A stretch of 64,000 nucleotides of DNA from UBA6623 sp965226435 (GCA_965226435.1 CBDDCY010000012.1:868001-932000); one strand, 5' to 3'. Positions 8,257 through 16,931 are shown, counted from the first letter of the stretch. Notes: a model not told the origin generated them from the letters alone. Numbers and translations: made by a program.

Positions 8257-9882
8257 CTAGAAGCCCTCGTGCCCGGGAGGCATCGCCGGCGCGGGCGGGT
8301 TCTCGTCGGGGATCTCATGCACCGTCGCCTCGGTCGTCAACATCAGCGAAGCGATAGAAGTGGCGTTTTGGAGCGCCGTACGAGTCACCTTCACCGGATC
8401 AATGACGCCGGCGGCGACCATGTCGCCGTACTCTTCCGTCTGCGCGTTGAAACCGAAGTTGGGGTCGGATTGTCCCCGCACCTTCTCGATCACGATCGCG
8501 CCTTCGAGTCCGGCATTAAAGGCGATCCAGCGAAGCGGCGCTTCGACGGCCCGCTGAACGATCGCCGCGCCGCGACGCTCGTCGTCGTCGTCGGCATCCA
8601 GGTCGGCAATCCCGCTCGCCGCGCGCAACAAAGCCACGCCGCCGCCCGGAATGATGCCTTCCTCGACGGCCGCGCGAGTGGCGTGCATGGCATCCTCGAC
8701 GCGGGCTTTCTTTTCTTTCATCTCGGTCTCGGTCGCCGCGCCGACTTTGATCACGGCCACGCCGCCGACGAGTTTCGCCAGCCGCTCTTGCAGCTTCTCG
8801 CGATCGTAGTCGGAAGTCGTGTCCTCGACTTGCGACCGCAACTGCTTGACGCGGCCCTCGATGGCTTCCTTGCCGCCGGCGCCTTCGATGATCGTGGTGG
8901 TGTCCTTGTCGATGACCACGCGGCTCGCCTGCCCCAGGTCGTCCATCTGGACGCCTTCTAGCTTGATGCCGGTCTCCTCCATGATCGCCTTGCCGCCGGT
9001 GAGGATCGAAATATCCTCGAGCATCTCCTTTCGGCGGTCGCCAAACCCAGGAGCTTTCACGGCGGCCACATTGATCGTGCCGCGCAGCTTGTTGACCACG
9101 AGAGTCGCCAGCGCCTCGCCGTCCACGTCCTCGGCGATAATCAGCAGCGGACGTCCCGCGCCAGAAACCTGCTCAAGCAGGGGAATCAGGTCTTTCATGC
9201 TCGAAATCTTCTTTTCGTGGATCAGGATCAGGGCGTTTTCAACGACGCACTCCATCGATTCCGGATCGGTCACGAAATAGGGCGACAGATATCCGCGGTC
9301 GAATTGCATACCCTCGACGACTTCGAGTTCGGTGTCAATTGTCTTGCCTTCCTCGACCGTGATGACGCCGTCCTTGCCGACCTTCTCCATCGCCTCGGCG
9401 ATGATGTTGCCGATGGTCTCATCACTGTTCGCCGAAATCGCGGCGACCTGCGAAATGGCGTCGCCTTCGACCGGCTTAGCGCCTTCGCGGAGCGCGTCAA
9501 CGATAACCGCCGTCGCCCGCTCGATGCCGCGCTTGAGGGCCATCGGGTTGGCTCCGGCGGCGACGCTCTTCATGCCGTCGCGGTAGATCGACTGCGCCAG
9601 AATCGTCGCGGTCGTAGTGCCGTCTCCGGCCACGTCGCTGGTTTTCGAGGCGACTTCGCGCACCATTTGCGCGCCCATGTTCTCGAGCCTGTCCTCAAGC
9701 TCGATTTCCTTGGCTACGGTAACGCCGTCTTTGGTGACGGTCGGTCCGCCGAACTTCTTTTCGAGGATAACATTGCGTCCCTTGGGTCCGAGAGTGACGC
9801 GAACCGTATCCGCGAGCTTATTCACGCCGCTGAGAATCGCCTGGCGGCAGTCCTCTCCAAATACAATTTTCTTTCCTGCCAT
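8257..9882 (-). CDS. groL: Chaperonin GroEL (60 kDa)
   Basis: A 541-residue group I chaperonin that folds client proteins in an ATP-driven double ring with GroES. The equatorial domain starts with VRVTLGPKGRNVILEKKFG and contains the ATP loop VAGDGTTTATILAQ. The apical domain has the expected GYLSPYF start, and GIIPGGGVALLRA marks the return to the equatorial domain. The start has AGAGGG 8 nt upstream. No groES is adjacent, and I see no CIRCE-type inverted repeat (TTAGCACTC-N9-GAGTGCTAA) upstream. The C-terminus ends in a Pro-rich PPAPAMPPGHEGF instead of the usual Gly-Gly-Met tail. Probably a second, specialised chaperonin copy, unless groES lies elsewhere. Confidence 0.96.
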   Translation of the reverse strand: MAGKKIVFGEDCRQAILSGVNKLADTVRVTLGPKGRNVILEKKFGGPTVTKDGVTVAKEIELEDRLENMGAQMVREVASKTSDVAGDGTTTATILAQSIYRDGMKSVAAGANPMALKRGIERATAVIVDALREGAKPVEGDAISQVAAISANSDETIGNIIAEAMEKVGKDGVITVEEGKTIDTELEVVEGMQFDRGYLSPYFVTDPESMECVVENALILIHEKKISSMKDLIPLLEQVSGAGRPLLIIAEDVDGEALATLVVNKLRGTINVAAVKAPGFGDRRKEMLEDISILTGGKAIMEETGIKLEGVQMDDLGQASRVVIDKDTTTIIEGAGGKEAIEGRVKQLRSQVEDTTSDYDREKLQERLAKLVGGVAVIKVGAATETEMKEKKARVEDAMHATRAAVEEGIIPGGGVALLRAASGIADLDADDDDERRGAAIVQRAVEAPLRWIAFNAGLEGAIVIEKVRGQSDPNFGFNAQTEEYGDMVAAGVIDPVKVTRTALQNATSIASLMLTTEATVHEIPDENPPAPAMPPGHEGF

Positions 9883-10234
9883 GTGGGTTTCCCTCTCTAT
9901 TCTGTCTCTTTGTAAAGCTTTGGCGGGCCTGCCGAGAATATCTAACTCTCGCCGTTTCCCCGGTCGGCGCGGAAACTCAGCGCACCGCGCGATTTACGCA
10001 GCTTACCGCGACTCGACGCATTCCGCCCAAAGCGAACAAACGGAATACGCCTCGCGAACGCCAGCGATGAGTGAGTCCCGAAAGCGGGGATGCAGGCCGA
10101 TTGCCGGCTCCCCAGGCGCTATCGACACCGAGGAGATTTCAACTATCAAGGTTACCGCCACACCGACGAACTGTCAAGAATTGCAGCCGGCTGAATTGCA
10201 GCCGGCTGGAAGGCCGCGGTGTGGACGCTTACCC
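9883..10234. other. Gene-free stretch upstream of groEL
   Basis: No gene, CIRCE element or clear promoter was found. Near 10183-10210 the phrase AATTGCAGCCGGCTG occurs twice in tandem. Each copy contains the palindrome CAGCCGGCTG, and the pair lies just past the aldolase stop codon on the minus strand. It could be a weak transcription-end hairpin. Confidence 0.4.
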
Positions 10235-11017
10235 TTACACCAGCCCCTCGCGCAACTGATCCACCTCGGTGCGTATCTCACGGCAGCGGCTTCGAAAGAT
10301 CTCCGCGTCCACCGAATACGCCAAGTACGTCACCCCTTCCCCCATCCACATCTTCGCTTGCTCGAGCGAATTGGCGAAACAGCCGGCGGCGACGCCTTGA
10401 CGCTCGGCCGCCGCGGCGATCGAGCGCATGGCTTCCCGAACGCGAGAGTGCGTAACCTCCCCGGGAATTCCCAACGCCTGAGAAAGGTCGTAGGGACCCA
10501 GAAACGCAACGTCAACGCCGTCTTCGGCCAGGATTTCCTCGACCTGATCGAGCGACTCCCGAGCCTCGACGTGCAGCACAACCAGCGTATCGTCGTCCGA
10601 CGTCTGGCGGAACTCGTCGACCTCTCGGCCACCGTGATGCGCGGCCCGCACGAAGGGGTTGAAACCGCGCACTCCTCGCGGGGGGAACTTCGTGGCCGCG
10701 ACGGCGCGGGAGGCATCGTCAGGCGACGAAATTTGGGGGATATGCAAACCGACCGCCCCGAGGTCGAGAACTTCCAAAATATCGCCCGCGTCGTTGTTGC
10801 GCACACGAACCATGGGCGCGATGGCGGCGGCCTCGGCGGCACGAATCAGGTGCGCCGTCGCATCGCCCGAAAAAGCCGCGTGCTCGCGGTCAATGATGAC
10901 GTGGTCGAAACCCGCCAGCCCCAGGCCCTCGACAACTTCGGGCGCGGACATCTCGACAAAGCACCCGAGCAAGAAACCATTCTCTTGGAGGCGCGCTTTC
11001 GCACTAACGCGATGCAT
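10235..11017 (-). CDS. HpcH/HpaI-family aldolase
   Basis: A 260-residue class II (metal-dependent) aldolase of the HpcH/HpaI/citrate-lyase-beta family, which splits 2-keto-3-deoxy acids or 4-hydroxy-2-oxo acids into pyruvate plus an aldehyde. Family hallmarks are GCFVEMSAPEVVEGLGLAG, FDHVIIDREHA near residue 40, MVRVRNND, and the metal-ligand segment VLHVEARESLDQVEE followed by VAFLGPYDLS. The ATG at 11017 was chosen because homologous proteins begin just before the KARLQENGF segment; a longer frame to 11101 has no supporting motif. It lies 150 bp downstream of the DmpG/DmpF pair, which also makes or uses pyruvate and aldehydes, suggesting a shared catabolic route. Confidence 0.87.
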   Translation of the reverse strand: MHRVSAKARLQENGFLLGCFVEMSAPEVVEGLGLAGFDHVIIDREHAAFSGDATAHLIRAAEAAAIAPMVRVRNNDAGDILEVLDLGAVGLHIPQISSPDDASRAVAATKFPPRGVRGFNPFVRAAHHGGREVDEFRQTSDDDTLVVLHVEARESLDQVEEILAEDGVDVAFLGPYDLSQALGIPGEVTHSRVREAMRSIAAAAERQGVAAGCFANSLEQAKMWMGEGVTYLAYSVDAEIFRSRCREIRTEVDQLREGLV

Positions 11018-11167
11018 AGCGATGAGTAGACGGGGGACCACCCAGCGCGCTGAGCCCAGACAAGCTGAAAGCTTGTCTTGACTGTTGGCTGGGACAAACA
11101 CGAGTGTTTGTCGCTACTGAGCCGTACTCCAACTTGTGACCGCCCTCGTGCCGGCGTCCGGTCGGCA

Positions 11168-12247
11168 TCAAGAACCCTTCGCGGACCCCGCCGGCGCCCG
11201 GTCTTGGGTCACGGCCTTGTCTTCTTCGGCCTGCTTGGCCTTCGCCAAATCAAGCGCCACGTCGACGATCATGTCTTCCTGACCGCCTACCATACGCCGT
11301 CGGCCCAACTCGACCAAGATCTCGCGGGTGTCGATGCCGTACTGCTCGGAAGCCTTCTCCGCGTGCCGCAGAAAGCTCGAGTAGACGCCCGCGTATCCCA
11401 GCGAAAGCGTTTCGCGATCGACCCGCACCGGCCTGTCTTGCAAAGGCCGAATCAAATCCTCGGCTGCGTCCATCAGCGCGAACAGGTCGCAGCGGTGCCC
11501 GAAACCCAATCGATTCGCCACGGCGATGAAAACTTCGAGCGGCGTATTCCCCGCTCCCGCGCCCATGCCGGCCAGCGAGGCATCAACCCGCCGCGCGCCG
11601 TGCTCAATGGCCACGAGCGTATTCGCCACTCCCAACGACAGATTGTGATGGGCGTGCATGCCGCGCTGGGTTTCCGGCTTGAGAACGTCGTTGAAAGCCT
11701 GGAATCTCTCCGCCACCTCGTGCATCAGCAGCGCGCCGGCGCTGTCGGTCACATAGACGCAAAGCGCCCCGTAGGATTCCATCAACTTTGCCTGCCGCGC
11801 CAGTTCGTCGGGCGGCGTCATGTGCGCCATCATCAGGAAGCCCGCGACGTCCATACCCAGCTCGCGGGCGCACTCCATGTGCTGTTTGGCGACGTCGGCT
11901 TCGGTCGAGTGCGTTGCCACCCGAACCGAACGCGCACCGGCCTGATAAGCCTCCTTGAGATCCTCGATCGTCCCGATACCGGGCAGCAACAGAGCCGTGA
12001 CCTTGGCCTGCTTGACGTTTTCGGCCACGGCGGCGATCCACTCGTAATCGGTGTGCGCCCCGACCCCGTAATTGAAACTCGACCCTGCCACACCGTCGCC
12101 GTGGCTGATCTCGATCGCATCGACTCCGGCGGCATCGAGCGCGCGGGCGATGGCCGACGCCTGCTCGACGGTGTACTGGTGGCGAATGGCGTGCATGCCG
12201 TCACGCAGAGTGACGTCTTGCACATAGAGTCGCGGTTGCTCGCTCAT
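11168..12247 (-). CDS. dmpG: 4-hydroxy-2-oxovalerate aldolase
   Basis: A 359-residue DmpG/MhpE-type aldolase. It cleaves 4-hydroxy-2-oxopentanoate to pyruvate and acetaldehyde in the lower meta-cleavage pathway and channels acetaldehyde to its partner dehydrogenase. The TIM-barrel start DVTLRDGMHAIRHQY carries the Arg-Asp metal and substrate residues, HGDGVAGSS follows, and HAHHNLSLG near residue 200 provides the HxH metal ligands. The C-terminal DmpG communication domain is present and ends in a short charged tail. Its start overlaps the stop of the dehydrogenase gene by 4 bp (ATGA), as usual for this heterodimeric pair. Confidence 0.93.
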   Translation of the reverse strand: MSEQPRLYVQDVTLRDGMHAIRHQYTVEQASAIARALDAAGVDAIEISHGDGVAGSSFNYGVGAHTDYEWIAAVAENVKQAKVTALLLPGIGTIEDLKEAYQAGARSVRVATHSTEADVAKQHMECARELGMDVAGFLMMAHMTPPDELARQAKLMESYGALCVYVTDSAGALLMHEVAERFQAFNDVLKPETQRGMHAHHNLSLGVANTLVAIEHGARRVDASLAGMGAGAGNTPLEVFIAVANRLGFGHRCDLFALMDAAEDLIRPLQDRPVRVDRETLSLGYAGVYSSFLRHAEKASEQYGIDTREILVELGRRRMVGGQEDMIVDVALDLAKAKQAEEDKAVTQDRAPAGSAKGS

Positions 12248-13179
12248 GCCGGAACTCCTTCCTGCTTAAGATGCTCGGCCAGCCGCTCGCCCGTCGCCAG
12301 CGCCGCCGAGGTCATGATGTCCAAGTTCCCGGCGAAAGCCGGCAGGTAGTGCGCCGCGCCTTCCACTTCGAGGTAGACCGAAACTTTCAGCCCGCCGCCG
12401 GGAAGCGGCTCGGGCAGCGCGTGACTTTGATCAGGCGCGATCGGCTCGAACTGCACTTCCTGTTTCAAGCGATACCCGGGAACATATTGCCGCACGCGCT
12501 CGACGAAGGCCTCGATCGAGCGACTGATGGCAGCCGTGTCGGCCAAGTCGGTCAAGCAGAATACCGTATCGCGCATCACCATCGGCGGTTCGGCCGGGTT
12601 GAGGACAATGATCGCTTTGCCGCGTCGCGCGCCCCCGACGACTTCCAGTGCCCGGGCCGTCGTCTCGGTGAACTCATCAATATTCGCCCGCGTCCCCGGA
12701 CCCGCCGATTTGCTCGCAATCGACGCCACTATCTCGGCATAGTGAACCGGCGTCACCTGATTCACCGCCGCGACGATCGGCACGGTCGCCTGCCCGCCGC
12801 AACTGACCATGTTGAGATTGGGCGCGTCGATATGCTCGCCCATATTGACCACGGGGATGACATAAGGCCCGATCGCCGCCGGAGTCAAATCGATGATACG
12901 CTTGCCGCGTTCGCTGAGCACTTCATGGTGCCGCTTGTGGGTCTTCGCCGATGTAGCGTCAAAGACGATTTGGACGTCCGCGAATTCCGGCATCCCAACG
13001 AAGTCATCGAGCCCCCCATGCGTGGTCGAAATACCCATCGAACGAGCCCGCGCCAGCCCGTCGGAATCCGGGTCGATCCCGACCAGCGCTCGCACCTGAA
13101 GCGCACTCGACGAACGAGCCTTCATCATCAAGTCGGTGCCGATGTTGCCGGACCCGAGAATCGCAACAGAGGTGGCCAT
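12244..13179 (-). CDS. dmpF: Acetaldehyde dehydrogenase (acetylating)
   Basis: A 311-residue NAD-dependent, CoA-acylating acetaldehyde dehydrogenase that converts acetaldehyde from DmpG to acetyl-CoA. The Rossmann motif AILGSGNIGTDLM is at the N-terminus, and the catalytic cysteine lies in NMVSCGGQATVP near residue 127. Length matches DmpF/BphJ/MhpF. It is the first gene of a dmpF-dmpG pair with 4-bp overlap. The 2-oxopent-4-enoate hydratase (dmpE) and ring-cleavage genes that usually accompany them are not nearby. The pair may therefore serve a different source of 4-hydroxy-2-oxo acids. Confidence 0.93.
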   Translation of the reverse strand: MATSVAILGSGNIGTDLMMKARSSSALQVRALVGIDPDSDGLARARSMGISTTHGGLDDFVGMPEFADVQIVFDATSAKTHKRHHEVLSERGKRIIDLTPAAIGPYVIPVVNMGEHIDAPNLNMVSCGGQATVPIVAAVNQVTPVHYAEIVASIASKSAGPGTRANIDEFTETTARALEVVGGARRGKAIIVLNPAEPPMVMRDTVFCLTDLADTAAISRSIEAFVERVRQYVPGYRLKQEVQFEPIAPDQSHALPEPLPGGGLKVSVYLEVEGAAHYLPAFAGNLDIMTSAALATGERLAEHLKQEGVPA

Positions 13180-13305
13180 GACGGGGGTAGTATAGCAACG
13201 CGAGCGGTCGTGAACCGTGAGCCGATCGGTCTCGTTTTTCGGGTGCTCAGTCTAACCCGAGCTAATGGAAGATAGCAGCCGCGACATTCTCGGCCCTTGC
13301 GCCGT

Positions 13306-13653
13306 TCACTTCGCTTTCTTGAGAAGCCGTAGCTCCTTCAGTATTTGCCCGCTGTCCTTGATCAGAACTCTGATCCGGGCCCGATCTCCGGCTTCGAAGT
13401 CTTCCAGAACGGGCTCCTTCCTTCCACCGATCAGCTTCTTCTTCGCCTTGAGCTTGGTCTTCTCTTCCACCTGGGCGCCGTAGCGTTGTCCCGATAATGG
13501 GTCGAGGACGCTGATGATGCGCTGCTTGTAATCGACCGAAACCAGCTCGACGTCTTTAGTGATCAGGTTCCCGCTGAATTGGCCGAGGGCAACAGGAACG
13601 ACGAGCGCGGCTACGAGAAAGAGGGCGGCGAGAGTGGGACGATTGCTTATCAT
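13306..13653 (-). CDS. Small secreted protein of unknown function
   Basis: 115 residues with a clear Sec signal (MISNRPTLAALFLVAALVVP then VALGQ). The mature part contains VSVDYKQRIISVLDPLSGQRYGA and DRARIRVLIKDSGQILKEL, suggesting a small beta-barrel with a lysine-rich middle (KTKLKAKKKLIGGRKEP). I do not recognise the family. It stands alone between the dmpF gene and a repeat array. Confidence 0.65.
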   Translation of the reverse strand: MISNRPTLAALFLVAALVVPVALGQFSGNLITKDVELVSVDYKQRIISVLDPLSGQRYGAQVEEKTKLKAKKKLIGGRKEPVLEDFEAGDRARIRVLIKDSGQILKELRLLKKAK

Positions 13654-13806
13654 GGCCGGATTATATCCTAAATCTGAATTTCAACTCCACTCGGTCCATC
13701 CGTGGATCCGTGCCTGGTTCGCGCCGGGCTTTGTGGCGAGGAGCTCCGAGCATGCCCGAGCCTACTCCGATCGGGCCTGAACGCCCCGCGCTATTTCGCT
13801 CCAAGG

Positions 13807-14045
13807 TGTTGATACGCCACTGGATACCTTCGTCTTGGGTTCGTTTCGTAAAAATGGTTTGGGCGGGGTCGGGATGCCGGGTGAGGCTGGCAGCGAAGGC
13901 CCGCGGCGAGAGCCGAGCCGCGGGTACCGGAGCCCGTTTCAACAAAGGGGGCAGCTGACGGTTCTCGACCAGCGGGCTCGGGTGTCGGCTTGCCGCTGAT
14001 TCTCCATTGGAGAGCGGCGGGCCGACGCTTAGGATATCTCTTAAA
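13807..14045. repeat. Long repeat array, unit 1 (diverged)
   Basis: Starts with TGTTGATACGCCACTGGATA and then CCTTCGTCTTGGGTTCGTTTCGTAAAA, the same leading block as the next two units. The following roughly 190 bp are GC-rich and only loosely conserved. No gene is seen inside. Confidence 0.6.
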
Positions 14046-14355
14046 GTATTGATATAATGAGACATAGAGTCATCTTGGCTTCGTTTCGTAAAATCCTTTC
14101 GAGCGGGCCTTTGGAGTACCACTTTCCGGCCTGCCGGCGACGGTCCGGGGTTCGGACGCCGGTCTTGTCGCCTGGTTGGCCGGGGGCTTGGGCCGGGAAC
14201 CCCGTTGCCCCGATCGCCGGCCGCAAGCGCCGGGCCTCGATCGCCCGCGACCGGTTTCAGCAACCGGGGCCTTTGAACGGGGTGTCCGCTCGCGAGCGGG
14301 GATCTGGCTTGACGATGATTTCCCTTTGGGGCCGGCGGGCCGGGCGTCTCTCAAC
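14046..14355. repeat. Long repeat array, unit 2
   Basis: Leading block TATTGATATAATGAGACATA, GAGTCATCTTGGCTTCGTTTCGTAAAATCC, then a GC-rich body with CCTGCCGGCGACGG. The unit is about 310 bp long, measured to the same block in unit 3. It is non-coding; the frames on both strands are low-complexity artefacts. Confidence 0.7.
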
Positions 14356-14623
14356 AAGTTGATATCGTGAGACATAGAGTCGTCTTGGCTTCGTTTCGTA
14401 CAATTCTTTTTCGCGGAATTTGTCGGACCGCTGATCGGTTCTTTTTTTCCTCCCCAGCTTGCCGTTGATGGTCTTGCGTAGGGGGCTCCGGCCTCAGGAT
14501 AGCGGGCTTGTCAACCGGTCTTGGCGAGTTCGAGAGTTGCCTGCGATCTCCGTTGTCCCCGATCTCCCCCCCCGCCGGACGCGGGGCCCGCCACGCCCGC
14601 CAGACCGCATGCATTCGCAACGA
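14356..14623. repeat. Long repeat array, unit 3
   Basis: Leading block AAGTTGATATCGTGAGACAT, GAGTCGTCTTGGCTTCGTTTCGTACAAT. Its body (GCCTCAGGATAGCGGGCTTG, TCAACCGGTCTTGGCGAGTTC) closely matches a fourth copy at 21719-21905. The IS element is inserted directly after this unit. Confidence 0.75.
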
Positions 14624-14640
14624 CCTTTTCTCGCCAAACC
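14624..14640. repeat. Target-site duplication, left copy (17 bp)
   Basis: CCTTTTCTCGCCAAACC lies immediately left of the IS terminal TGTTGAAG and is repeated exactly at 16228-16244. One matching base on either side leaves the exact length (17-19 bp) ambiguous. Confidence 0.85.
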
Positions 14641-16227
14641 TGTTGAAGGGCGATGATAATGTCCCCTTGAGAGGGCGATAGAAATGTCCCCTAATCTAAG
14701 GCTCCGAAGGAGGAGCCTAGATTGGAGAGGACATGGATGAACGACAAGGAATTGAGACGGGGCGAGGTACTGGGCCGGGTGAAGCGAGGCGAGTTGAAGC
14801 TGAGCGAGGCGGCGCGGATACTCGATATCAGTTATCGCCAGACCAAGCGGATCTGGAGGCGCTACAGCGCGGGAGGGACAAAAGCATTGAAGCACGGCAA
14901 CGTGGGCCGGGTATCGAACCGCGCCAAGCCGGCGGAAGTTCGCAAGCGAGTGCTGCAACTGGTGCGCGAACACTACTCCGGCGAGCCGCACGAGCGCTTC
15001 GGGCCGACGCTGGCGGCCGAGCATTTGTGGACAGACCACGATCTGAAACTATCGGTGCGAACACTGCGGCTCTGGATGCTCGCCGAGGGCCTGTGGAGCC
15101 GCCGCCGCAAGCGCCGGCCGCATCGCTCGCGGCGGCGGCGTAAAGCGCACTTGGGCGAGCTGATCCAGGTCGACGGTTCGCACCACGAGTGGCTCGAAGC
15201 GCGCGGGCGGAAAGGTTGCCTGATGAACTTCGTCGACGATGCGACCGGTCTGGCGCTGTGCCGTTTCTCGAGCGAGGAAACGACTTGGGCGGCGGCCGAT
15301 CTGCTCGAAGCCTGGGTGCGTCAATACGGCGTTCCGAAGGCGTTGTATTGCGACTGGAAGAACGTCTACAAGCGCCGGCCAACGTCGCGTGAAGCGCTGG
15401 AAGGCATCGAGCCCGAGACGCAGTTCGGACGCATGTGCGCCAAGCTCGGCATTGGTATCATCGCCGCTTCGTCACCGCAAGCGAAGGGCCGCGTGGAGCG
15501 CCATCACGGCACCCATCAAGACCGCCTGATCAAGAAGATGCGGCTCAAAGGCATTGCCGATTACGAGGCGGCGAACCGCTATCTCGACGAGCAGTATCTG
15601 CCAGAGCACAACGCCAAGTTCGCCTCTGAGCCGTCAGCGGGAGCGGACTTTCATCGGCGCTTATCGAAGCGTTTGGACTTGAAGTGGGTGTTTTGCTTGG
15701 AGGGAGAGCGGGTGGTGTCCAACGACCTGGTGGTACGTTTCGAGAACCGTTTTCCGCAGTTGAAACCGCAGCGCAATCAGGCTCTGGGCGCAGGCGCGAG
15801 AGTAACCGTGCAGCAAGCGCGCGAGGGCGAGTTGCGGGTGGTGTTCGAGGGGAAAACGGTGGCGTTCGACGAGATCGCCAAGCCGCTCCCCAAGGTGCGG
15901 CCGGAGCCGAAACCGCGCCTGGCGCCGCAGCCGCGCACACCGCCGGCGAATCACCCTTGGCGCGCGCCGTTGAAGCCGAAAAAACGGGCGGCGACCGCGT
16001 GAAGAGGGCTGTGGAAATGACGGGGCCGTGGAAAACGAGGAAAACCCTCGGCAGCCGACGAGGAGCTTCGAACCTCATCGCTCGGGTTTCCCACGTTTCC
16101 CCCAGCCCCTTGGAAATCGCTGTGCGATTCCCACATTCCCACAAGCCCCTACGACTACTATCCTTTTACTTAAAAGGGGACATTTCTACCGGGCTAACCA
16201 AGGGGACATTTCTATCGCCTCTTGACA
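14641..16227 (+). mobile_element. IS1202-like (ISNCY-type) insertion sequence, 1587 bp
   Basis: A complete element with imperfect terminal inverted repeats: left TGTTGAAGGGCGATGATAAT then GTCCCC; right end (reverse complement) TGTCAAGAGGCGATAGAAAT then GTCCCC. Each end carries a second internal copy of the GATAGAAATGTCCCC-type motif about 24 bp further in, so each terminus is a double recognition site. One transposase gene fills the interior. Exact 17-bp flanking duplications show recent insertion and an uncommonly long target duplication, as reported for part of the IS1202 group. Confidence 0.9.
14737..16002 (+). CDS. IS1202/ISNCY-type DDE transposase
   Basis: 421 residues. An N-terminal helix-turn-helix (GELKLSEAARILDISYRQTK) is followed by an integrase-type catalytic core: Asp in IQVDGSHHEWLE, second Asp in YCDWKNVYKRRP, and Glu in KGRVERHHGTHQDRL. 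A basic C-terminal tail follows. ATG 14737 has GAGAGGA 6 nt upstream; a TTG frame start at 14722 is less likely. All three acidic residues are present and there is no frameshift, so the transposase is probably active. It makes double-strand transfer at the double-motif ends described for the element. Confidence 0.9.
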   Translation: MNDKELRRGEVLGRVKRGELKLSEAARILDISYRQTKRIWRRYSAGGTKALKHGNVGRVSNRAKPAEVRKRVLQLVREHYSGEPHERFGPTLAAEHLWTDHDLKLSVRTLRLWMLAEGLWSRRRKRRPHRSRRRRKAHLGELIQVDGSHHEWLEARGRKGCLMNFVDDATGLALCRFSSEETTWAAADLLEAWVRQYGVPKALYCDWKNVYKRRPTSREALEGIEPETQFGRMCAKLGIGIIAASSPQAKGRVERHHGTHQDRLIKKMRLKGIADYEAANRYLDEQYLPEHNAKFASEPSAGADFHRRLSKRLDLKWVFCLEGERVVSNDLVVRFENRFPQLKPQRNQALGAGARVTVQQAREGELRVVFEGKTVAFDEIAKPLPKVRPEPKPRLAPQPRTPPANHPWRAPLKPKKRAATA

Positions 16228-16244
16228 CCTTTTCTCGCCAAACC
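16228..16244. repeat. Target-site duplication, right copy (17 bp)
   Basis: CCTTTTCTCGCCAAACC follows the right IS end directly and matches 14624-14640. The flanking TTGCCATGCCGGTGGAGTC continues the pre-insertion sequence, and a similar phrase recurs at 21091-21111 before the flotillin fragment. Confidence 0.85.
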
Positions 16245-16316
16245 TTGCCATGCCGGTGGAGTCGGGGTACACTGTCCGTGCGAGGAAGCCCGGAAGCGGA
16301 ACCTCGGCTACCCATC

Positions 16317-16904
16317 GTGGGGTTATTCAACTTAGACCGCTATCTGGCCATCGGTATTGATGCCTCGATCTATCTTCTTTTAGCCGTCACGGCGACCCTC
16401 CTTTTCCTAATAAAACTCGGGGCGCAGTTCTTCTTTGGAGACCTGGACACCGATTTCGACCACGGTGATGTCGACGCGCACATGGACAGCACCGGCGCCT
16501 TCACCTTCTTTTCCATCCTTTCCGTGCTGGCTTTTTTCATGGGCGTCGGGTGGATGGGCCTCGCCTGCCGTGTGAGCTGGGGTATGAGCGCGGGGTTGTC
16601 GGCAACGGCCGCGACAGGATTCGGCCTGGCGTTAATGCTGTTTTCGTCGGGCCTGATGTACGCCGTGCGACAAATGTCGGAAGTGGCACGCTACGACGTC
16701 AACACGGCGGTTGGAACCACTGGAAAGGTCTACCTGACGATCCCGGCCAAAGGGCAAGGCCGCGGCCAAGTCGAGCTCACCGTGTCGGGAAGACGCAAGG
16801 TAATGACCGCCGCCAGCGACAGCGAAGAACTACCCGCGTTTACGAGCGTGGAGATCGTGGCGGTGGGTGACGACGAGGCATTCGTTGTCAAACGCAAATC
16901 TTGA
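16317..16904 (+). CDS. NfeD-like membrane protein
   Basis: About 195 residues with two or three membrane spans (IDASIYLLLAVTATLLFLIK, FTFFSILSVLAFFMGVGW, SATAATGFGLALMLFSS) and a soluble C-terminal OB-fold (GTTGKVYLTIPAKGQGRGQ, VEIVAVGDDEAFVVKRK). This matches the NfeD/YqiJ family that accompanies flotillins in membrane microdomains. The flotillin gene follows 27 bp downstream, confirming the pairing. The GTG at 16317 was chosen because the first membrane span starts shortly after it; there is no strong ribosome site, and the frame is open further upstream through the IS. The IS inserted just upstream may have replaced the original promoter. Confidence 0.8.
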   Translation: MGLFNLDRYLAIGIDASIYLLLAVTATLLFLIKLGAQFFFGDLDTDFDHGDVDAHMDSTGAFTFFSILSVLAFFMGVGWMGLACRVSWGMSAGLSATAATGFGLALMLFSSGLMYAVRQMSEVARYDVNTAVGTTGKVYLTIPAKGQGRGQVELTVSGRRKVMTAASDSEELPAFTSVEIVAVGDDEAFVVKRKS

Positions 16905-16931
16905 AGCCGGAACTACAAGGAGAGAAGGACC

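Noticed and set aside
8065..8961. A 298-codon plus-strand frame opposite groEL
   Set aside because: Antisense to a highly conserved gene in high-GC DNA; no motif or ribosome site, so treated as a shadow.
9883..10000. Possible CIRCE heat-shock element ahead of groEL
   Set aside because: No TTAGCACTC-N9-GAGTGCTAA-like inverted repeat was found.
12271..13275. A 334-codon plus-strand frame opposite dmpF
   Set aside because: Complementary strand of a well-supported gene, Arg/His-rich composition typical of high-GC shadows.
13807..14623. The repeat array considered as a CRISPR array
   Set aside because: Units are 240-310 bp and diverged along their length, without short identical repeats, regular spacers or cas genes.
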